Program-made: the position numbers and the translations under genes | Source of the DNA: CAVQLX01 sp046727715 | GTDB lineage: Bacteria > Desulfobacterota > Binatia > DP-6 | DNA: 31,188 nt | Reading direction: 5' to 3' | Assembly (NCBI GenBank): GCA_046727715.1 | Contig: JBKPDC010000257.1 | Location: 1 to 31,188, forward strand | Shown: in pieces, positions 7,790-14,953 of the stretch | How the letters are laid out: each line of letters starts with the position of its first letter | Numbering within the stretch: the stretch's first letter is position 1 | Notes under the pieces: model-generated | The model's input: the letters and a program-made list of their open reading frames with translations, nothing else | Told to the model about the DNA's origin: nothing | The model's database searches: none

Positions 7790-7877
7790 CGGCGTCACTT
7801 ATCGGAGGCTCGGCGGCGCCTCAAGCCGGGACGTGCGTTCGTTGCATGGCGCCGCCGGCGGGCGTAGACGCCTCCAC

Positions 7878-10118
7878 ATGGACGGCACTGTCACCCACTA
7901 TCGCACCTGCTCGCTGTGCGAGGCCACCTGCGGGCTCGAGATCACGACGCGGGGGGCCGAGATCCTGGGGATTCGCGGGGACGAGCGCGATCCGTTCAGC
8001 CGCGGGTACATCTGCCCCAAGGGGCCGGCGCTCAAGCACCTGCACGAGGACCCTGATCGGCTGCGTCACCCCATGCTCCGGCGCGGTGCGCGCTGGGAGC
8101 GCGTCTCGTGGGACGACGCCTTTGCCGAGATCGATCGCCGGCTGCCGGCGCTGATCCGCGAGCGCGGCCGCGACGCGGTCGCCGTCTACCTGGGGAACCC
8201 GTCCGCCCACCTGCTGTCCCTGACGCTCTACCCGCGCGCGCTGCTGCGCGCGCTCGGCACGCGCAACGTCTACTCGGCCAGCACGGTGGACCAGATGCCG
8301 AAGCAGGTGAGCGCCGGGCTCATGTTCGGCACGGCGCTCTCGGTCCCGGTGCCGGATCTGGACCGCACGGCGTTCCTCCTGATTCTCGGTGCCGACCCCG
8401 TGGTCTCGAACGGCAGCCTCATGACGGCCCCCGACGTGAAGGAGCGGCTGCGCGCCATCGGGCGGCGCGGCGGCCGCGTGGTGGTGATCGACCCGCGGCG
8501 CTCGCGCACCGCAATCGAGGCGGACGAACACCACTTCATCCGGCCGGGCACCGACGCGCTGTTTCTCATGGCCCTCGTCCACACGCTGTTCACCGAGGCA
8601 CTGCTCCGCACCGGCCGGCTCGCGGCGCACGTCGCGGGCCTCGAGGAGGTCGAGCGCCTGGCCCGGGACTTCCCACCCGAAGCCGTGGCACCGGTGTGCG
8701 GGATTCCTGCCGGGGCCATCCGCGGTATCGCGCGGGATCTCGCCGCCGCCGACTCGGCGGCGGTCTACGGCCGCGTCGGCACGTGCCAGCAGGAGTTCGG
8801 GACGGTCGCGAGCTGGCTCGTCGACGTCCTGAACGTGCTCACCGGCAACCTCGACCGGCCCGGCGGGGCGATGTTCACCAAGGCCGCCGCGGGCGCGGCG
8901 AACACGCGCGGCGAGCCCGGACGTGGCAAGGGGGTGCGCTTCGGGCGGCGCACGAGCCGCGTGCGCGGGTTGCCCGAGGTCTTCGGCGAGCTCCCGGCGG
9001 CCTGCCTCGCCGAGGAGATCGAGACCCCGGGCGACGGCCAGGTGCGCGCCCTGATCACGGTCGCGGGCAACCCGGTACTGAGCACGCCGAACGGCGCGCG
9101 GCTCTCCGCCGCCCTCGCCACGCTCGACTTCATGGTGAGCCTCGACATCTACCTGAACGAGACCACGCGCCACGCCCACGTCATCCTGCCCGGACTCTCG
9201 CCCCTCGAGTCGCCGCACTATGACGTCGCACTCTGGCAGCTCGCGATCCGGAACTACGCCAGGTTCTCGCCGCCGACGTTTCCGCCGCCCGCCGACCGCC
9301 CGACCGACTGGGAGACGATCCTGCGCCTGGTCGGCATCGTCATGGGTCAGGGACCGGCCGCCGACACGACCGCCCTCGACGACTTCATCGCACTCCAGCA
9401 GCTCGAGAGCGCCGTCGGGGCGACCGGTTCGTCCGTTCCGGGACGCGAGCCGAGCGAGCTTTTGGCGGCACTCGCCCCGCGGCGCGGCCCCGAGCGGGTG
9501 CTCGACATTCTGCTGCGCACCGGCCCCTACGGCGACGCCTTCGGGGCCAATCCCGGTGGTCTGTCGCTCGACGTGCTCCAGGCACACCCCCACGGGATGG
9601 ACCTGGGCGCGCTCGAGCCGCGCATCCCCGAAGTGCTGCGCACACCGTCGGGCAAGATCGAGTTGGCGCCACCCGAGATCACCGCCGACGTCCCGCGCCT
9701 ACGCTCGAGGCTGACGCGTCCCGAGGGCCAGATGACGCTCGTCGGCCGCCGCGACCTGCGCTCGAACAACTCGTGGATGCACAACATCGAGCACCTGGTT
9801 CGCGGCCGCGTGCGCTGCACCCTCTGGGTGCACCCCCACGACGCCGCGCGCCTCGGGCTCGCCGACGGGGTGCCGGCCCGCGTGCGCTCGCGCGCCGGGC
9901 GCGTCGAGGTTCCGGTCGAGGTCACCGACGCCATCATGCCCGGCGTGGTGAGCGTGCCGCACGGCTGGGGCCACGACGCACCGGGCATCGCGCTGCGCGT
10001 CGCCTCCGCGCACGCCGGCGTCAACAGCAACCTGCTGGCCGACGAGCTCGCCATGGATCCCCTGTCGGGCAACGCGGTGTTGAACGGGATTCCGGTCACG
10101 GTCGAGCCACTCGTCTAG
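7878..10118 (+). CDS. Molybdopterin-dependent oxidoreductase (DMSO reductase family)
   Basis: The 746-residue BisC/FdhF-type catalytic subunit begins with a [4Fe-4S] site CSLCEATC (Cys11, Cys14, Cys18) and Cys46 in GYICPKG. Cofactor-binding segments follow: LGADPVVSNG near 172, GRVGTCQQEFG near 297, AGNPVLSTPNGARL near 396, and a C-terminal molybdopterin dinucleotide-binding domain with RSNNSWMHN and a final MDPLSGNAVLNGIPV. By position, the molybdenum ligand may be the Asp of TVDQMPK (about residue 138) rather than Cys, SeCys or Ser; this is tentative. No Tat signal, electron-transfer subunit or chaperone gene is adjacent, so a soluble single-subunit enzyme is likely, substrate unknown. The ATG at 7878 puts the first cysteine at the usual distance; longer starts lack support. 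It is divergent from the acyltransferase. Confidence 0.9.
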   Translation: MDGTVTHYRTCSLCEATCGLEITTRGAEILGIRGDERDPFSRGYICPKGPALKHLHEDPDRLRHPMLRRGARWERVSWDDAFAEIDRRLPALIRERGRDAVAVYLGNPSAHLLSLTLYPRALLRALGTRNVYSASTVDQMPKQVSAGLMFGTALSVPVPDLDRTAFLLILGADPVVSNGSLMTAPDVKERLRAIGRRGGRVVVIDPRRSRTAIEADEHHFIRPGTDALFLMALVHTLFTEALLRTGRLAAHVAGLEEVERLARDFPPEAVAPVCGIPAGAIRGIARDLAAADSAAVYGRVGTCQQEFGTVASWLVDVLNVLTGNLDRPGGAMFTKAAAGAANTRGEPGRGKGVRFGRRTSRVRGLPEVFGELPAACLAEEIETPGDGQVRALITVAGNPVLSTPNGARLSAALATLDFMVSLDIYLNETTRHAHVILPGLSPLESPHYDVALWQLAIRNYARFSPPTFPPPADRPTDWETILRLVGIVMGQGPAADTTALDDFIALQQLESAVGATGSSVPGREPSELLAALAPRRGPERVLDILLRTGPYGDAFGANPGGLSLDVLQAHPHGMDLGALEPRIPEVLRTPSGKIELAPPEITADVPRLRSRLTRPEGQMTLVGRRDLRSNNSWMHNIEHLVRGRVRCTLWVHPHDAARLGLADGVPARVRSRAGRVEVPVEVTDAIMPGVVSVPHGWGHDAPGIALRVASAHAGVNSNLLADELAMDPLSGNAVLNGIPVTVEPLV

Positions 10119-10122
10119 GAGA

Positions 10123-10149
10123 CCGACCGGAGACTTCGTCTCGGGTCGG
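10123..10149 (+). repeat. Hairpin repeat copy 5
   Basis: The arms CCGACCGGAGAC (10123-10134) and GTCTCGGGTCGG (10138-10149) flank loop TTC, with one internal mismatch. It starts four bases after the stop codon of the molybdopterin oxidoreductase, upstream of a gene on the same strand. No T-tract follows. Confidence 0.88.
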
Positions 10150-10244
10150 CCTCCCAGATCCCTGCTTTGGCTCCTCCGCGAGGGGGCGCATTGGCTCCCT
10201 GATGGCCCTTCCAAGGCCGATTGGCCCGATCTACCCTCCGCAGC

Positions 10245-10763
10245 GTGCTCGAGATCGCCTTCCGGCCGGACCGCAGCGGCGAGATGGCGCTCGACCGCCA
10301 GCTGACCGAGCACGTCGCCGGGTTGATCCTGGCGGGACGACTGGCGCCCGGCACCAAGCTCCCCGCCACCCGCGAGGCCGCGGCCGCCCTCGGCGTCGCC
10401 CGCAACACGGTGAGCGCCGCGTACGGCGCGCTCGCGACGCGCGGGCTGGTGACCGCCCACGTCGGCCAGGGGACGTTCGTCGCAGCCGCCCCACCCGCGC
10501 CGCTCGTCGTTGCGGCCCGCGGCGAGCCTTCAGCGCCGCACGAATTCACCTGGGACGGGCTCTTCGCCCGCGTGGCGCCCCGGCCATCGCTCCCGGAGGC
10601 GCTGCGGCGCTCCGAGTCGGGTGGTCCGTTCCCCTTCGACTTCCGCGGCGGTCGAATCTGCGCGGACGCTCTGCCGGTGACACGCGGGCGCACGCGTCCC
10701 GCATCGGCGCGCGCGGACCGGCCGCGACGAGTGCCCCGCAGGAGCATCGATGGCGCGCGCTGA
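10245..10763 (+). pseudogene. Truncated MocR-type GntR regulator
   Basis: The 172-residue product has a GntR winged-helix DNA-binding domain: LTEHVAGLILAGRLAPGTKLPATREAA is its recognisable N-terminal part, and it continues through ARNTVSAAYGAL and GLVTAHVGQGTFV. A linker and the first strand of a fold-type I aminotransferase domain (FDFRGGRICADALP, near 135-150) follow. Similarity then stops and ~25 Arg/Pro-rich residues run to the stop. MocR regulators are normally ~450-500 residues, so nearly the whole PLP-binding domain is missing. The end overlaps the next gene by 14 bases, with no remnant of the domain beyond. It could be a decayed gene or a free DNA-binding domain that still works. A GTG at 10245 was preferred to an upstream TTG at 10221. 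Confidence 0.7.
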
Positions 10764-11163
10764 CGCGACGGATCCCTGGGCCTGGGCGCTCGGCATCTTC
10801 GGACTCGTCAATCTCGCCAACGCGGCATGGATGCTCGCCGCGCCTGCCGACTGGTATGCGCGTCTGCCCGCCGCCGTCCCGGACACGGGGCCCCTGAACG
10901 CCCACTTCGTCCGCGATGTCGGGAGCGCGTTCGCCATGATGGGCTGCGCGCTCCTCGCGGGCGCGCTACGGCCCGCGTTGCGGGTGCCGGCGCTCGCGCT
11001 CACCGCGCTGTTCTACGTGCTGCACGCGCTGGTCCATGTCGCCGACACGCTCGCCGGGCGCCTGCCGCCGACTCACTGGGCCATCGACCTGCCCGGCGTC
11101 TACCTTCCCGCCGCCGTCCTCGTCGTGCTGACGGCCGCAGCCGCACGTTCGGCGTCGCGATGA
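10750..11163 (+). CDS. Small four-helix membrane protein, unknown function
   Basis: The 137-residue protein has four hydrophobic segments (about residues 14-32, 58-75, 78-98 and 110-130) and a conserved-looking HFVRDVGSAFAMMG stretch near 53-66 in the loop/second helix. This pattern occurs in small uncharacterised membrane families; I do not assign a function. The ATG lies inside the end of the truncated regulator gene. The stop overlaps the start of the following 44-codon gene as ATGA, so the block is probably one transcript with coupled translation. Confidence 0.75.
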   Translation: MARADATDPWAWALGIFGLVNLANAAWMLAAPADWYARLPAAVPDTGPLNAHFVRDVGSAFAMMGCALLAGALRPALRVPALALTALFYVLHALVHVADTLAGRLPPTHWAIDLPGVYLPAAVLVVLTAAAARSASR

Positions 11164-11294
11164 GCGCGGTTCTCAGTGTCGCGCTCGGCCTCGTGCTCGG
11201 CGCGCTGCTCGCGACGCTGCCGTTCCTGCACTATCGACATGGCGCCGCTCACGACGCGGCGCCGGGAGGTCCTCATGCGTCTCACGGCCATTGA
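11160..11294 (+). CDS. 44-residue single-pass membrane peptide with His-rich tail
   Basis: The peptide has one hydrophobic helix (about residues 3-23, AVLSVALGLVLGALLATLPF). A short polar tail follows with six histidines in the last 21 residues (His24, 27, 31, 39, 42, 44). The start overlaps the previous stop as ATGA and the end overlaps the next gene by 20 bases, so both boundaries are shared with genes in other frames. The hydrophobic-then-polar pattern, not family recognition, supports it. A metal-binding or membrane-anchor role could be imagined but is not shown. It may be only a spacer that couples translation of its neighbours. Confidence 0.5.
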   Translation: MSAVLSVALGLVLGALLATLPFLHYRHGAAHDAAPGGPHASHGH

Positions 11295-11835
11295 AACCCC
11301 ACGCAGCCCGTTGCTCCGCCTGACGTACCGGCTGCTACGGCGCCGGCTCGGCACGGTCATCACCCCCTGGAAGGTCATCTTCGCCCGGCTGCCCGGCACG
11401 GTGCCCGCCCAGCTCGGCATCTACTGGGGTCTCGAACATGGCCTCCACCTCGATCCGTCGCTGCAGCTCCTCCTGCAGGGCCACGTGGCCGGGCTGAACG
11501 GCTGCTCCTTCTGCCTCGACATCGGCCGCGCGCTGGCGACGCGCCGGCCCGATCTCCTGGAGAAGCTGGACGCGGTCGCGTCCTTCCGCACCGACCCGCG
11601 GTTCACCGAGCGCGAGCGCGCCGCGCTCGCCTACGTCGAGGAGGCGACGCGCACCCGTCGTATCGAGGACGCGACCTTCGCAGCGCTCCGCCGGCACTTC
11701 GACGAGCGCGAGGTCGTCGCGATCACCTGGCTCAACGCGGTGGAGAACTACTTCAACCTGCTCAACGTGCCGCTCGGCATCGGGGCGGACGGCCTGTGCG
11801 CGATCCCAGCGCCGCGGACGCGGCCGGCCGCCTGA
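11275..11835 (+). CDS. AhpD/carboxymuconolactone decarboxylase-like protein
   Basis: The 186-residue helical protein has the NGCSFC motif (Cys77, Cys80) that in AhpD-type enzymes supplies the redox-active CxxC. The helix KVIFARLPGTVPAQLGIYWGL precedes it, and RERAALAYVEE and ITWLNAVENYFN follow. In peroxidase-active members a histidine sits four residues after the second cysteine; here that position is Gly84, so the proton-relay is incomplete and peroxidase activity is doubtful. The ATG at 11275 is chosen because GGGAGG lies just upstream at suitable distance; an upstream start at 11176 gives an implausible Cys/Arg-rich leader. It is the last gene of the plus-strand block and ends three bases before a hairpin repeat. 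Confidence 0.82.
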   Translation: MRLTAIETPRSPLLRLTYRLLRRRLGTVITPWKVIFARLPGTVPAQLGIYWGLEHGLHLDPSLQLLLQGHVAGLNGCSFCLDIGRALATRRPDLLEKLDAVASFRTDPRFTERERAALAYVEEATRTRRIEDATFAALRRHFDEREVVAITWLNAVENYFNLLNVPLGIGADGLCAIPAPRTRPAA

Positions 11836-11838
11836 AGG

Positions 11839-11865
11839 CCGATCCGAGACTCCGTCTCGGGTCGG
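11839..11865 (+). repeat. Hairpin repeat copy 6 between convergent genes
   Basis: The arms CCGATCCGAGAC (11839-11850) and GTCTCGGGTCGG (11854-11865) flank loop TCC. The one difference from the perfect stem (C to T) still allows a G-U pair in plus-strand RNA. It sits three bases after the stop of the AhpD-like gene, in the same frame, and five bases from the stop of the convergent dehydratase gene. It could therefore serve both transcripts. Confidence 0.9.
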
Positions 11866-11870
11866 TTCCA

Positions 11871-12284
11871 CTACCGCGGCAAGGCCAGGGTGAGTCGCCC
11901 CTCGGCGCAGAGCTTGCCGTCCACCAGCGCGCGGCCCCGGAGCTGCGTCGCGGCCTGGAAGTGGCGCAGGACTTCGACCTCGATGCGCACGACGTCGCCC
12001 ACGCGGACGGGCGCGATGAGGTGAAAGTCGTCGACCGCGGCGAGATAGCCCGGCTGCGGCGTGTTGTCGTCCTTCAGCGCCGACAGCAAAGCGCCGCCGC
12101 CCTGCGCGAGGGCCTCGAGCAGAAACGCCGCCGGCAGGGTCCCGTCCGCGGCGACGCACGGGTCGGCGGCCGCGACGTGCTTCAGGAACACCCCGATGCG
12201 GTCGCCGATCTCGATGACCCGGTCCAAGAGCAGGAACGGCGCGGCATGTGGCAGGCGGGGAAAGGGATTCCGCACCTCGGTCAT
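11871..12284 (-). CDS. FabZ-like 3-hydroxyacyl-ACP dehydratase
   Basis: The 137-residue single hot-dog domain has LPHAAPFLLLDRV (catalytic His13) and LLEALAQ (catalytic Glu57), both intact. It should remove water from 3-hydroxyacyl-ACP to give the trans-2-enoyl product. It closes the seven-gene KS operon. With a ketoreductase but no enoyl reductase upstream, repeated cycles would leave conjugated double bases unreduced, that is, a polyene chain. The ATG at 12284 shares one base with the TGA of the preceding KS-like gene; an upstream start at 12314 would only add a low-complexity leader. ApeP/ApeI-type dehydratases of aryl polyene clusters are the closest role I can suggest. Confidence 0.87.
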   Translation of the reverse strand: MTEVRNPFPRLPHAAPFLLLDRVIEIGDRIGVFLKHVAAADPCVAADGTLPAAFLLEALAQGGGALLSALKDDNTPQPGYLAAVDDFHLIAPVRVGDVVRIEVEVLRHFQAATQLRGRALVDGKLCAEGRLTLALPR

Positions 12285-13450
12285 CACGCGGCCTCTAGCC
12301 GGAGCGGGCGACACATGCCACCCCGAGCGAGGCCGTCGACGACCACCGCCCGCAGCGGCGCGTGTCGCGCCGCGCCCACGACCGCGTCGAGGTCGCTCCG
12401 CGCCGGACGCCCGCAGCCGGCGATCGGCGGCACGATGCCATCGCGGACCGCGAGGGCGGCGGCGGCCACGGCGAGGGCTCCCGCCGCGCCGAAATCACCG
12501 ATGGCGCCGCGCGGCGCCGTCACCGGGACGCGCCGGCCGTCGCACGCGAGGGCGATCGCCTCCGCCTCCAGCGCGTCCAGCGCCGGGGCACCGCTCGCCG
12601 CAGCGACGATGGCGTCGGCGCCGACCACCAGTGGCGCCAGGATGCGGGCCACCGCCCGTCCATCGCCGGGCCAGCCATGCGGCGAGCTCGGGACACCGGC
12701 GCCGTCGTGGGGCGCGATCAGGGCATGGATACGCGCGCCACGCGTCTGTGCTCCCTCCTGCGCCTCCAGCACGAGCATGGCGGCGCCCTCGCCCATGCAC
12801 GGGCCGTCCGCCGCCGCATCGAGCGGGCGAGGCGGCCCGGCGCTCGCGGTCCGCGTCTCGCGGCGCAGCCGCACGAGCCCGCTCGTGAGCTCGTCGCTGC
12901 CGCCGGCGAGGCACAGCGCGGCCGTGCCATCCGCGATCTGCCGGACGCCCCACGCGATTGCCGCCTCGCCCGACGCTTCCTGCTCCGTGAGCATGGCGGT
13001 CGGCCCGGTGACACCAAGCTCGATGGCCGCATAGCTGAGCGGTGCGTTCATCACGAGGTTGGGAAACACGAGCGGGTTCCCGATGCCGCGCTCGAGGATG
13101 CGGTCGAGGAACACCTCGGTCTCCTGCACGTTCCCGAACGCCGACCCCAGCGCGAGGGCGGTGCGCGGCGGGTCGAGGTCGTCCGTGGTGAGTCCGGCGT
13201 CCGCAAGCGCTAGGCGTGCGGCGGCGAGCGCCAGGAGCGATGTGCGGTCGATGCGCCGCCCCTGCGGCGAGCGGACCACGTGCCGCACCTCGAGATGCTC
13301 CACCTCCGCCACCAGGACGCCGGGCGCCTCCACCCGCCGCGCCGGGCGGCAGGCGGTGCGGCCGGCGACGAGCCCGTCCCAGAATGGCCCGACCCCCAGC
13401 CCGAACCCGCTCACCACCCCGACGCCTGTGATGGCGACCGTGTGACTCAT
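12284..13450 (-). CDS. Ketosynthase-like chain-length factor (KS beta, no active-site Cys)
   Basis: The 388-residue protein has a full beta-ketoacyl synthase fold outline (AITGVGVVSGFG at the N-terminus, VFPNLVMNAPLSYAAIELGVTG, GEGAAMLVLE), but all three catalytic positions are lost. The nucleophile region reads TEQEASGEAA, with Glu158 where cysteine should be. The first histidine motif HGTGT is absent, and the KxxxGH segment is replaced by RGAIGDFG. This is what is expected of a chain-length factor that pairs with an active KS, and the partner gene immediately upstream overlaps it as ATGA. Chain-length factors usually show Gln at this site; Glu is unusual. It would set chain length and stabilise the heterodimer in the cytoplasm. 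Confidence 0.85.
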   Translation of the reverse strand: MSHTVAITGVGVVSGFGLGVGPFWDGLVAGRTACRPARRVEAPGVLVAEVEHLEVRHVVRSPQGRRIDRTSLLALAAARLALADAGLTTDDLDPPRTALALGSAFGNVQETEVFLDRILERGIGNPLVFPNLVMNAPLSYAAIELGVTGPTAMLTEQEASGEAAIAWGVRQIADGTAALCLAGGSDELTSGLVRLRRETRTASAGPPRPLDAAADGPCMGEGAAMLVLEAQEGAQTRGARIHALIAPHDGAGVPSSPHGWPGDGRAVARILAPLVVGADAIVAAASGAPALDALEAEAIALACDGRRVPVTAPRGAIGDFGAAGALAVAAAALAVRDGIVPPIAGCGRPARSDLDAVVGAARHAPLRAVVVDGLARGGMCRPLRLEAA

Positions 13451-14667
13451 CCGCCGCGTCCGAAGACGAGCGTCACGTTGTGCCCACCGAAGCCATATGA
13501 CGAGGTGAGCGCGACTGCGATGGGCGCCCGCCGTCCCGGTGTCGGCACCAGGTCGAGGTCGCTCCACGCCGGATCGGGAGCGCGCAGGGTGGCGGTGGGC
13601 GGGAGCAGCGACGTGTCGAGGGCGAGCACCGTCACCACCGCCTCGACGGCCCCGGCGGCGCCGAGGCAGTGACCGACCTGCGCCTTCGTCGAACTCACCG
13701 GAATGCGCCCCAGGCGGGCGCCGAATACGGCCCGCAGCACGCGCACCTCGGCGTCGTCGTTCTGCCGCGTCCCCGTGCCGTGCGCGTTCACGTAGTCGAT
13801 GGCCTCGGGCGGCACGGCCGCGGCTGCGAGCGCCCCACGCAGGGCTGCCAGCGCGCCGCGTCCCTCGGGATCGGGCGCCGTGACGTGATGGGCATCGCTG
13901 GTCGTGGCGTGCCCCAGCACGCGCGCCAGGATGTGGACGCCGCGCGCCTGGGCGCGCGCCGCCTCCTCCAGCACCAGGGCAGCCGCGCCCTCGCCCAGCG
14001 ACAGCCCGCCACGATCGCGGTCGAACGGCCGGCAGCCCTCCGGATCGAGCGCCTGGAGCGCGTCGAATCCGGCGAAAGTGATGCGACACAGGGCGTCGGT
14101 CCCCACGGCCAGCGCGGTCTCGACGCGTCCAGCGGCGATCGCCGCCGCCGCCTCCGCGATGGCGAGTGCGCTCGACGAGCACGCCGTCGAGTACGTCGCG
14201 CGCGGGCCATGCACCCCGAACGCCTGGGCGATCGCCGCGGCGGAGGTCGACAGCGGGGTTCCGAGCAGCCGCGACAATCGCCAGTGGCGATCCTCACCTG
14301 TCCGGCGACGCCGGTAGGCGTCCTCGCTCTCGGCCATCCCGCCGACTGTGGCTCCGACGAAGAGCCCCGCGGGCGCGCACAACGCCGGATCGAGCCCGGC
14401 CTGCCGGATCGCCTGCTCCACCGCCGCCAGGGCGAGGCGGTCGGGACGCGACAGCCGGCGGGCGCTCGCCGGCGGCAACATCCCGGTCGCCGCCGCGGCC
14501 GGGGCCGGCTCGCGCACCTCCGCAGCCAGCCGGCAGCGCCCCGCGTGGGCGAAGCGCGTCAACGGACCCACGCCGCAGCGACCGTCGGCCAGCCCGGCGG
14601 CGAGCGCACCCACGTCGCCACCAAGGGCCGTGACGGCGCCGAGGCCGGTCACCGCGACCTGTCGCAC
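13447..14667 (-). CDS. Beta-ketoacyl-ACP synthase II-type (KS alpha), second pair
   Basis: The 406-residue FabF-type condensing enzyme is complete, with active-site Cys163 in TACSSS, His296 in NAHGTGT, Lys328 and His333 in KAQVGHCLGAAG, and the C-terminal YGFGGHN loop. It would extend an acyl chain with malonyl-ACP. It starts with GTG at 14667, 11 bases after the ACP gene, and its stop overlaps the ATG of the degenerate KS-like gene downstream. It forms a KS alpha/KS beta pair with that gene, as in type II polyketide and aryl polyene systems. A housekeeping FabF role is less likely because of the partner and the presence of a second pair in the same operon. Confidence 0.9.
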   Translation of the reverse strand: MRQVAVTGLGAVTALGGDVGALAAGLADGRCGVGPLTRFAHAGRCRLAAEVREPAPAAAATGMLPPASARRLSRPDRLALAAVEQAIRQAGLDPALCAPAGLFVGATVGGMAESEDAYRRRRTGEDRHWRLSRLLGTPLSTSAAAIAQAFGVHGPRATYSTACSSSALAIAEAAAAIAAGRVETALAVGTDALCRITFAGFDALQALDPEGCRPFDRDRGGLSLGEGAAALVLEEAARAQARGVHILARVLGHATTSDAHHVTAPDPEGRGALAALRGALAAAAVPPEAIDYVNAHGTGTRQNDDAEVRVLRAVFGARLGRIPVSSTKAQVGHCLGAAGAVEAVVTVLALDTSLLPPTATLRAPDPAWSDLDLVPTPGRRAPIAVALTSSYGFGGHNVTLVFGRGG

Positions 14668-14678
14668 GCCGCCCTGCC

Positions 14679-14942
14679 CTACTGCGCCCCGCGTTCCTCG
14701 GTGATGAAGTCCACCAGGGACCGCACCGATGCGAACGCCCGCTTGCCGACCTCCTCGTCCGGGATCGACACGCGGAAGCGGTCCTCGACCAGCACGACCA
14801 GCTCGAGGGCGTCGATCGAGTCGAGCCCCAAGCCGTCACCGAAGATCGGCGAGTCGTCGGGGATGTCGGTCGCGAGGCGGTCGAGCCGGAGTCCCGTGAC
14901 CAGGAGCTGCTTCACCTCGGTGAACAGGGCGTTACGGTCCAT
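14679..14942 (-). CDS. Acyl carrier protein
   Basis: This 87-residue ACP has the phosphopantetheine attachment serine Ser42 in GLGLDSIDALEL and the usual acidic helix II (ELVVLVEDRF). The ATG at 14942 is 11 bases after the ketoreductase stop, and the stop is 11 bases before the KS gene. It would carry the growing chain for both KS pairs. It is a single ACP; aryl polyene clusters often have two. The first helix (LFTEVKQLLVTGLRLDRL) and its aspartates are normal. Confidence 0.92.
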   Translation of the reverse strand: MDRNALFTEVKQLLVTGLRLDRLATDIPDDSPIFGDGLGLDSIDALELVVLVEDRFRVSIPDEEVGKRAFASVRSLVDFITEERGAQ

Positions 14943-14953
14943 CTCCGGTCCAC

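Noticed and set aside
11176..11274. Upstream start for the AhpD-like gene
   Set aside because: The leader would be Cys/Arg/Ser-rich; the ATG at 11275 has a good GGGAGG site.
1494..11865. Hairpin repeats as classical Rho-independent terminators
   Set aside because: None is followed by a T-tract on the sense strand, so they are reported as repeats with possible 3'-end function, not as terminators.
1494..11865. Hairpin repeats as a CRISPR array
   Set aside because: Spacing is kilobases, not uniform spacers, and there are no cas genes.
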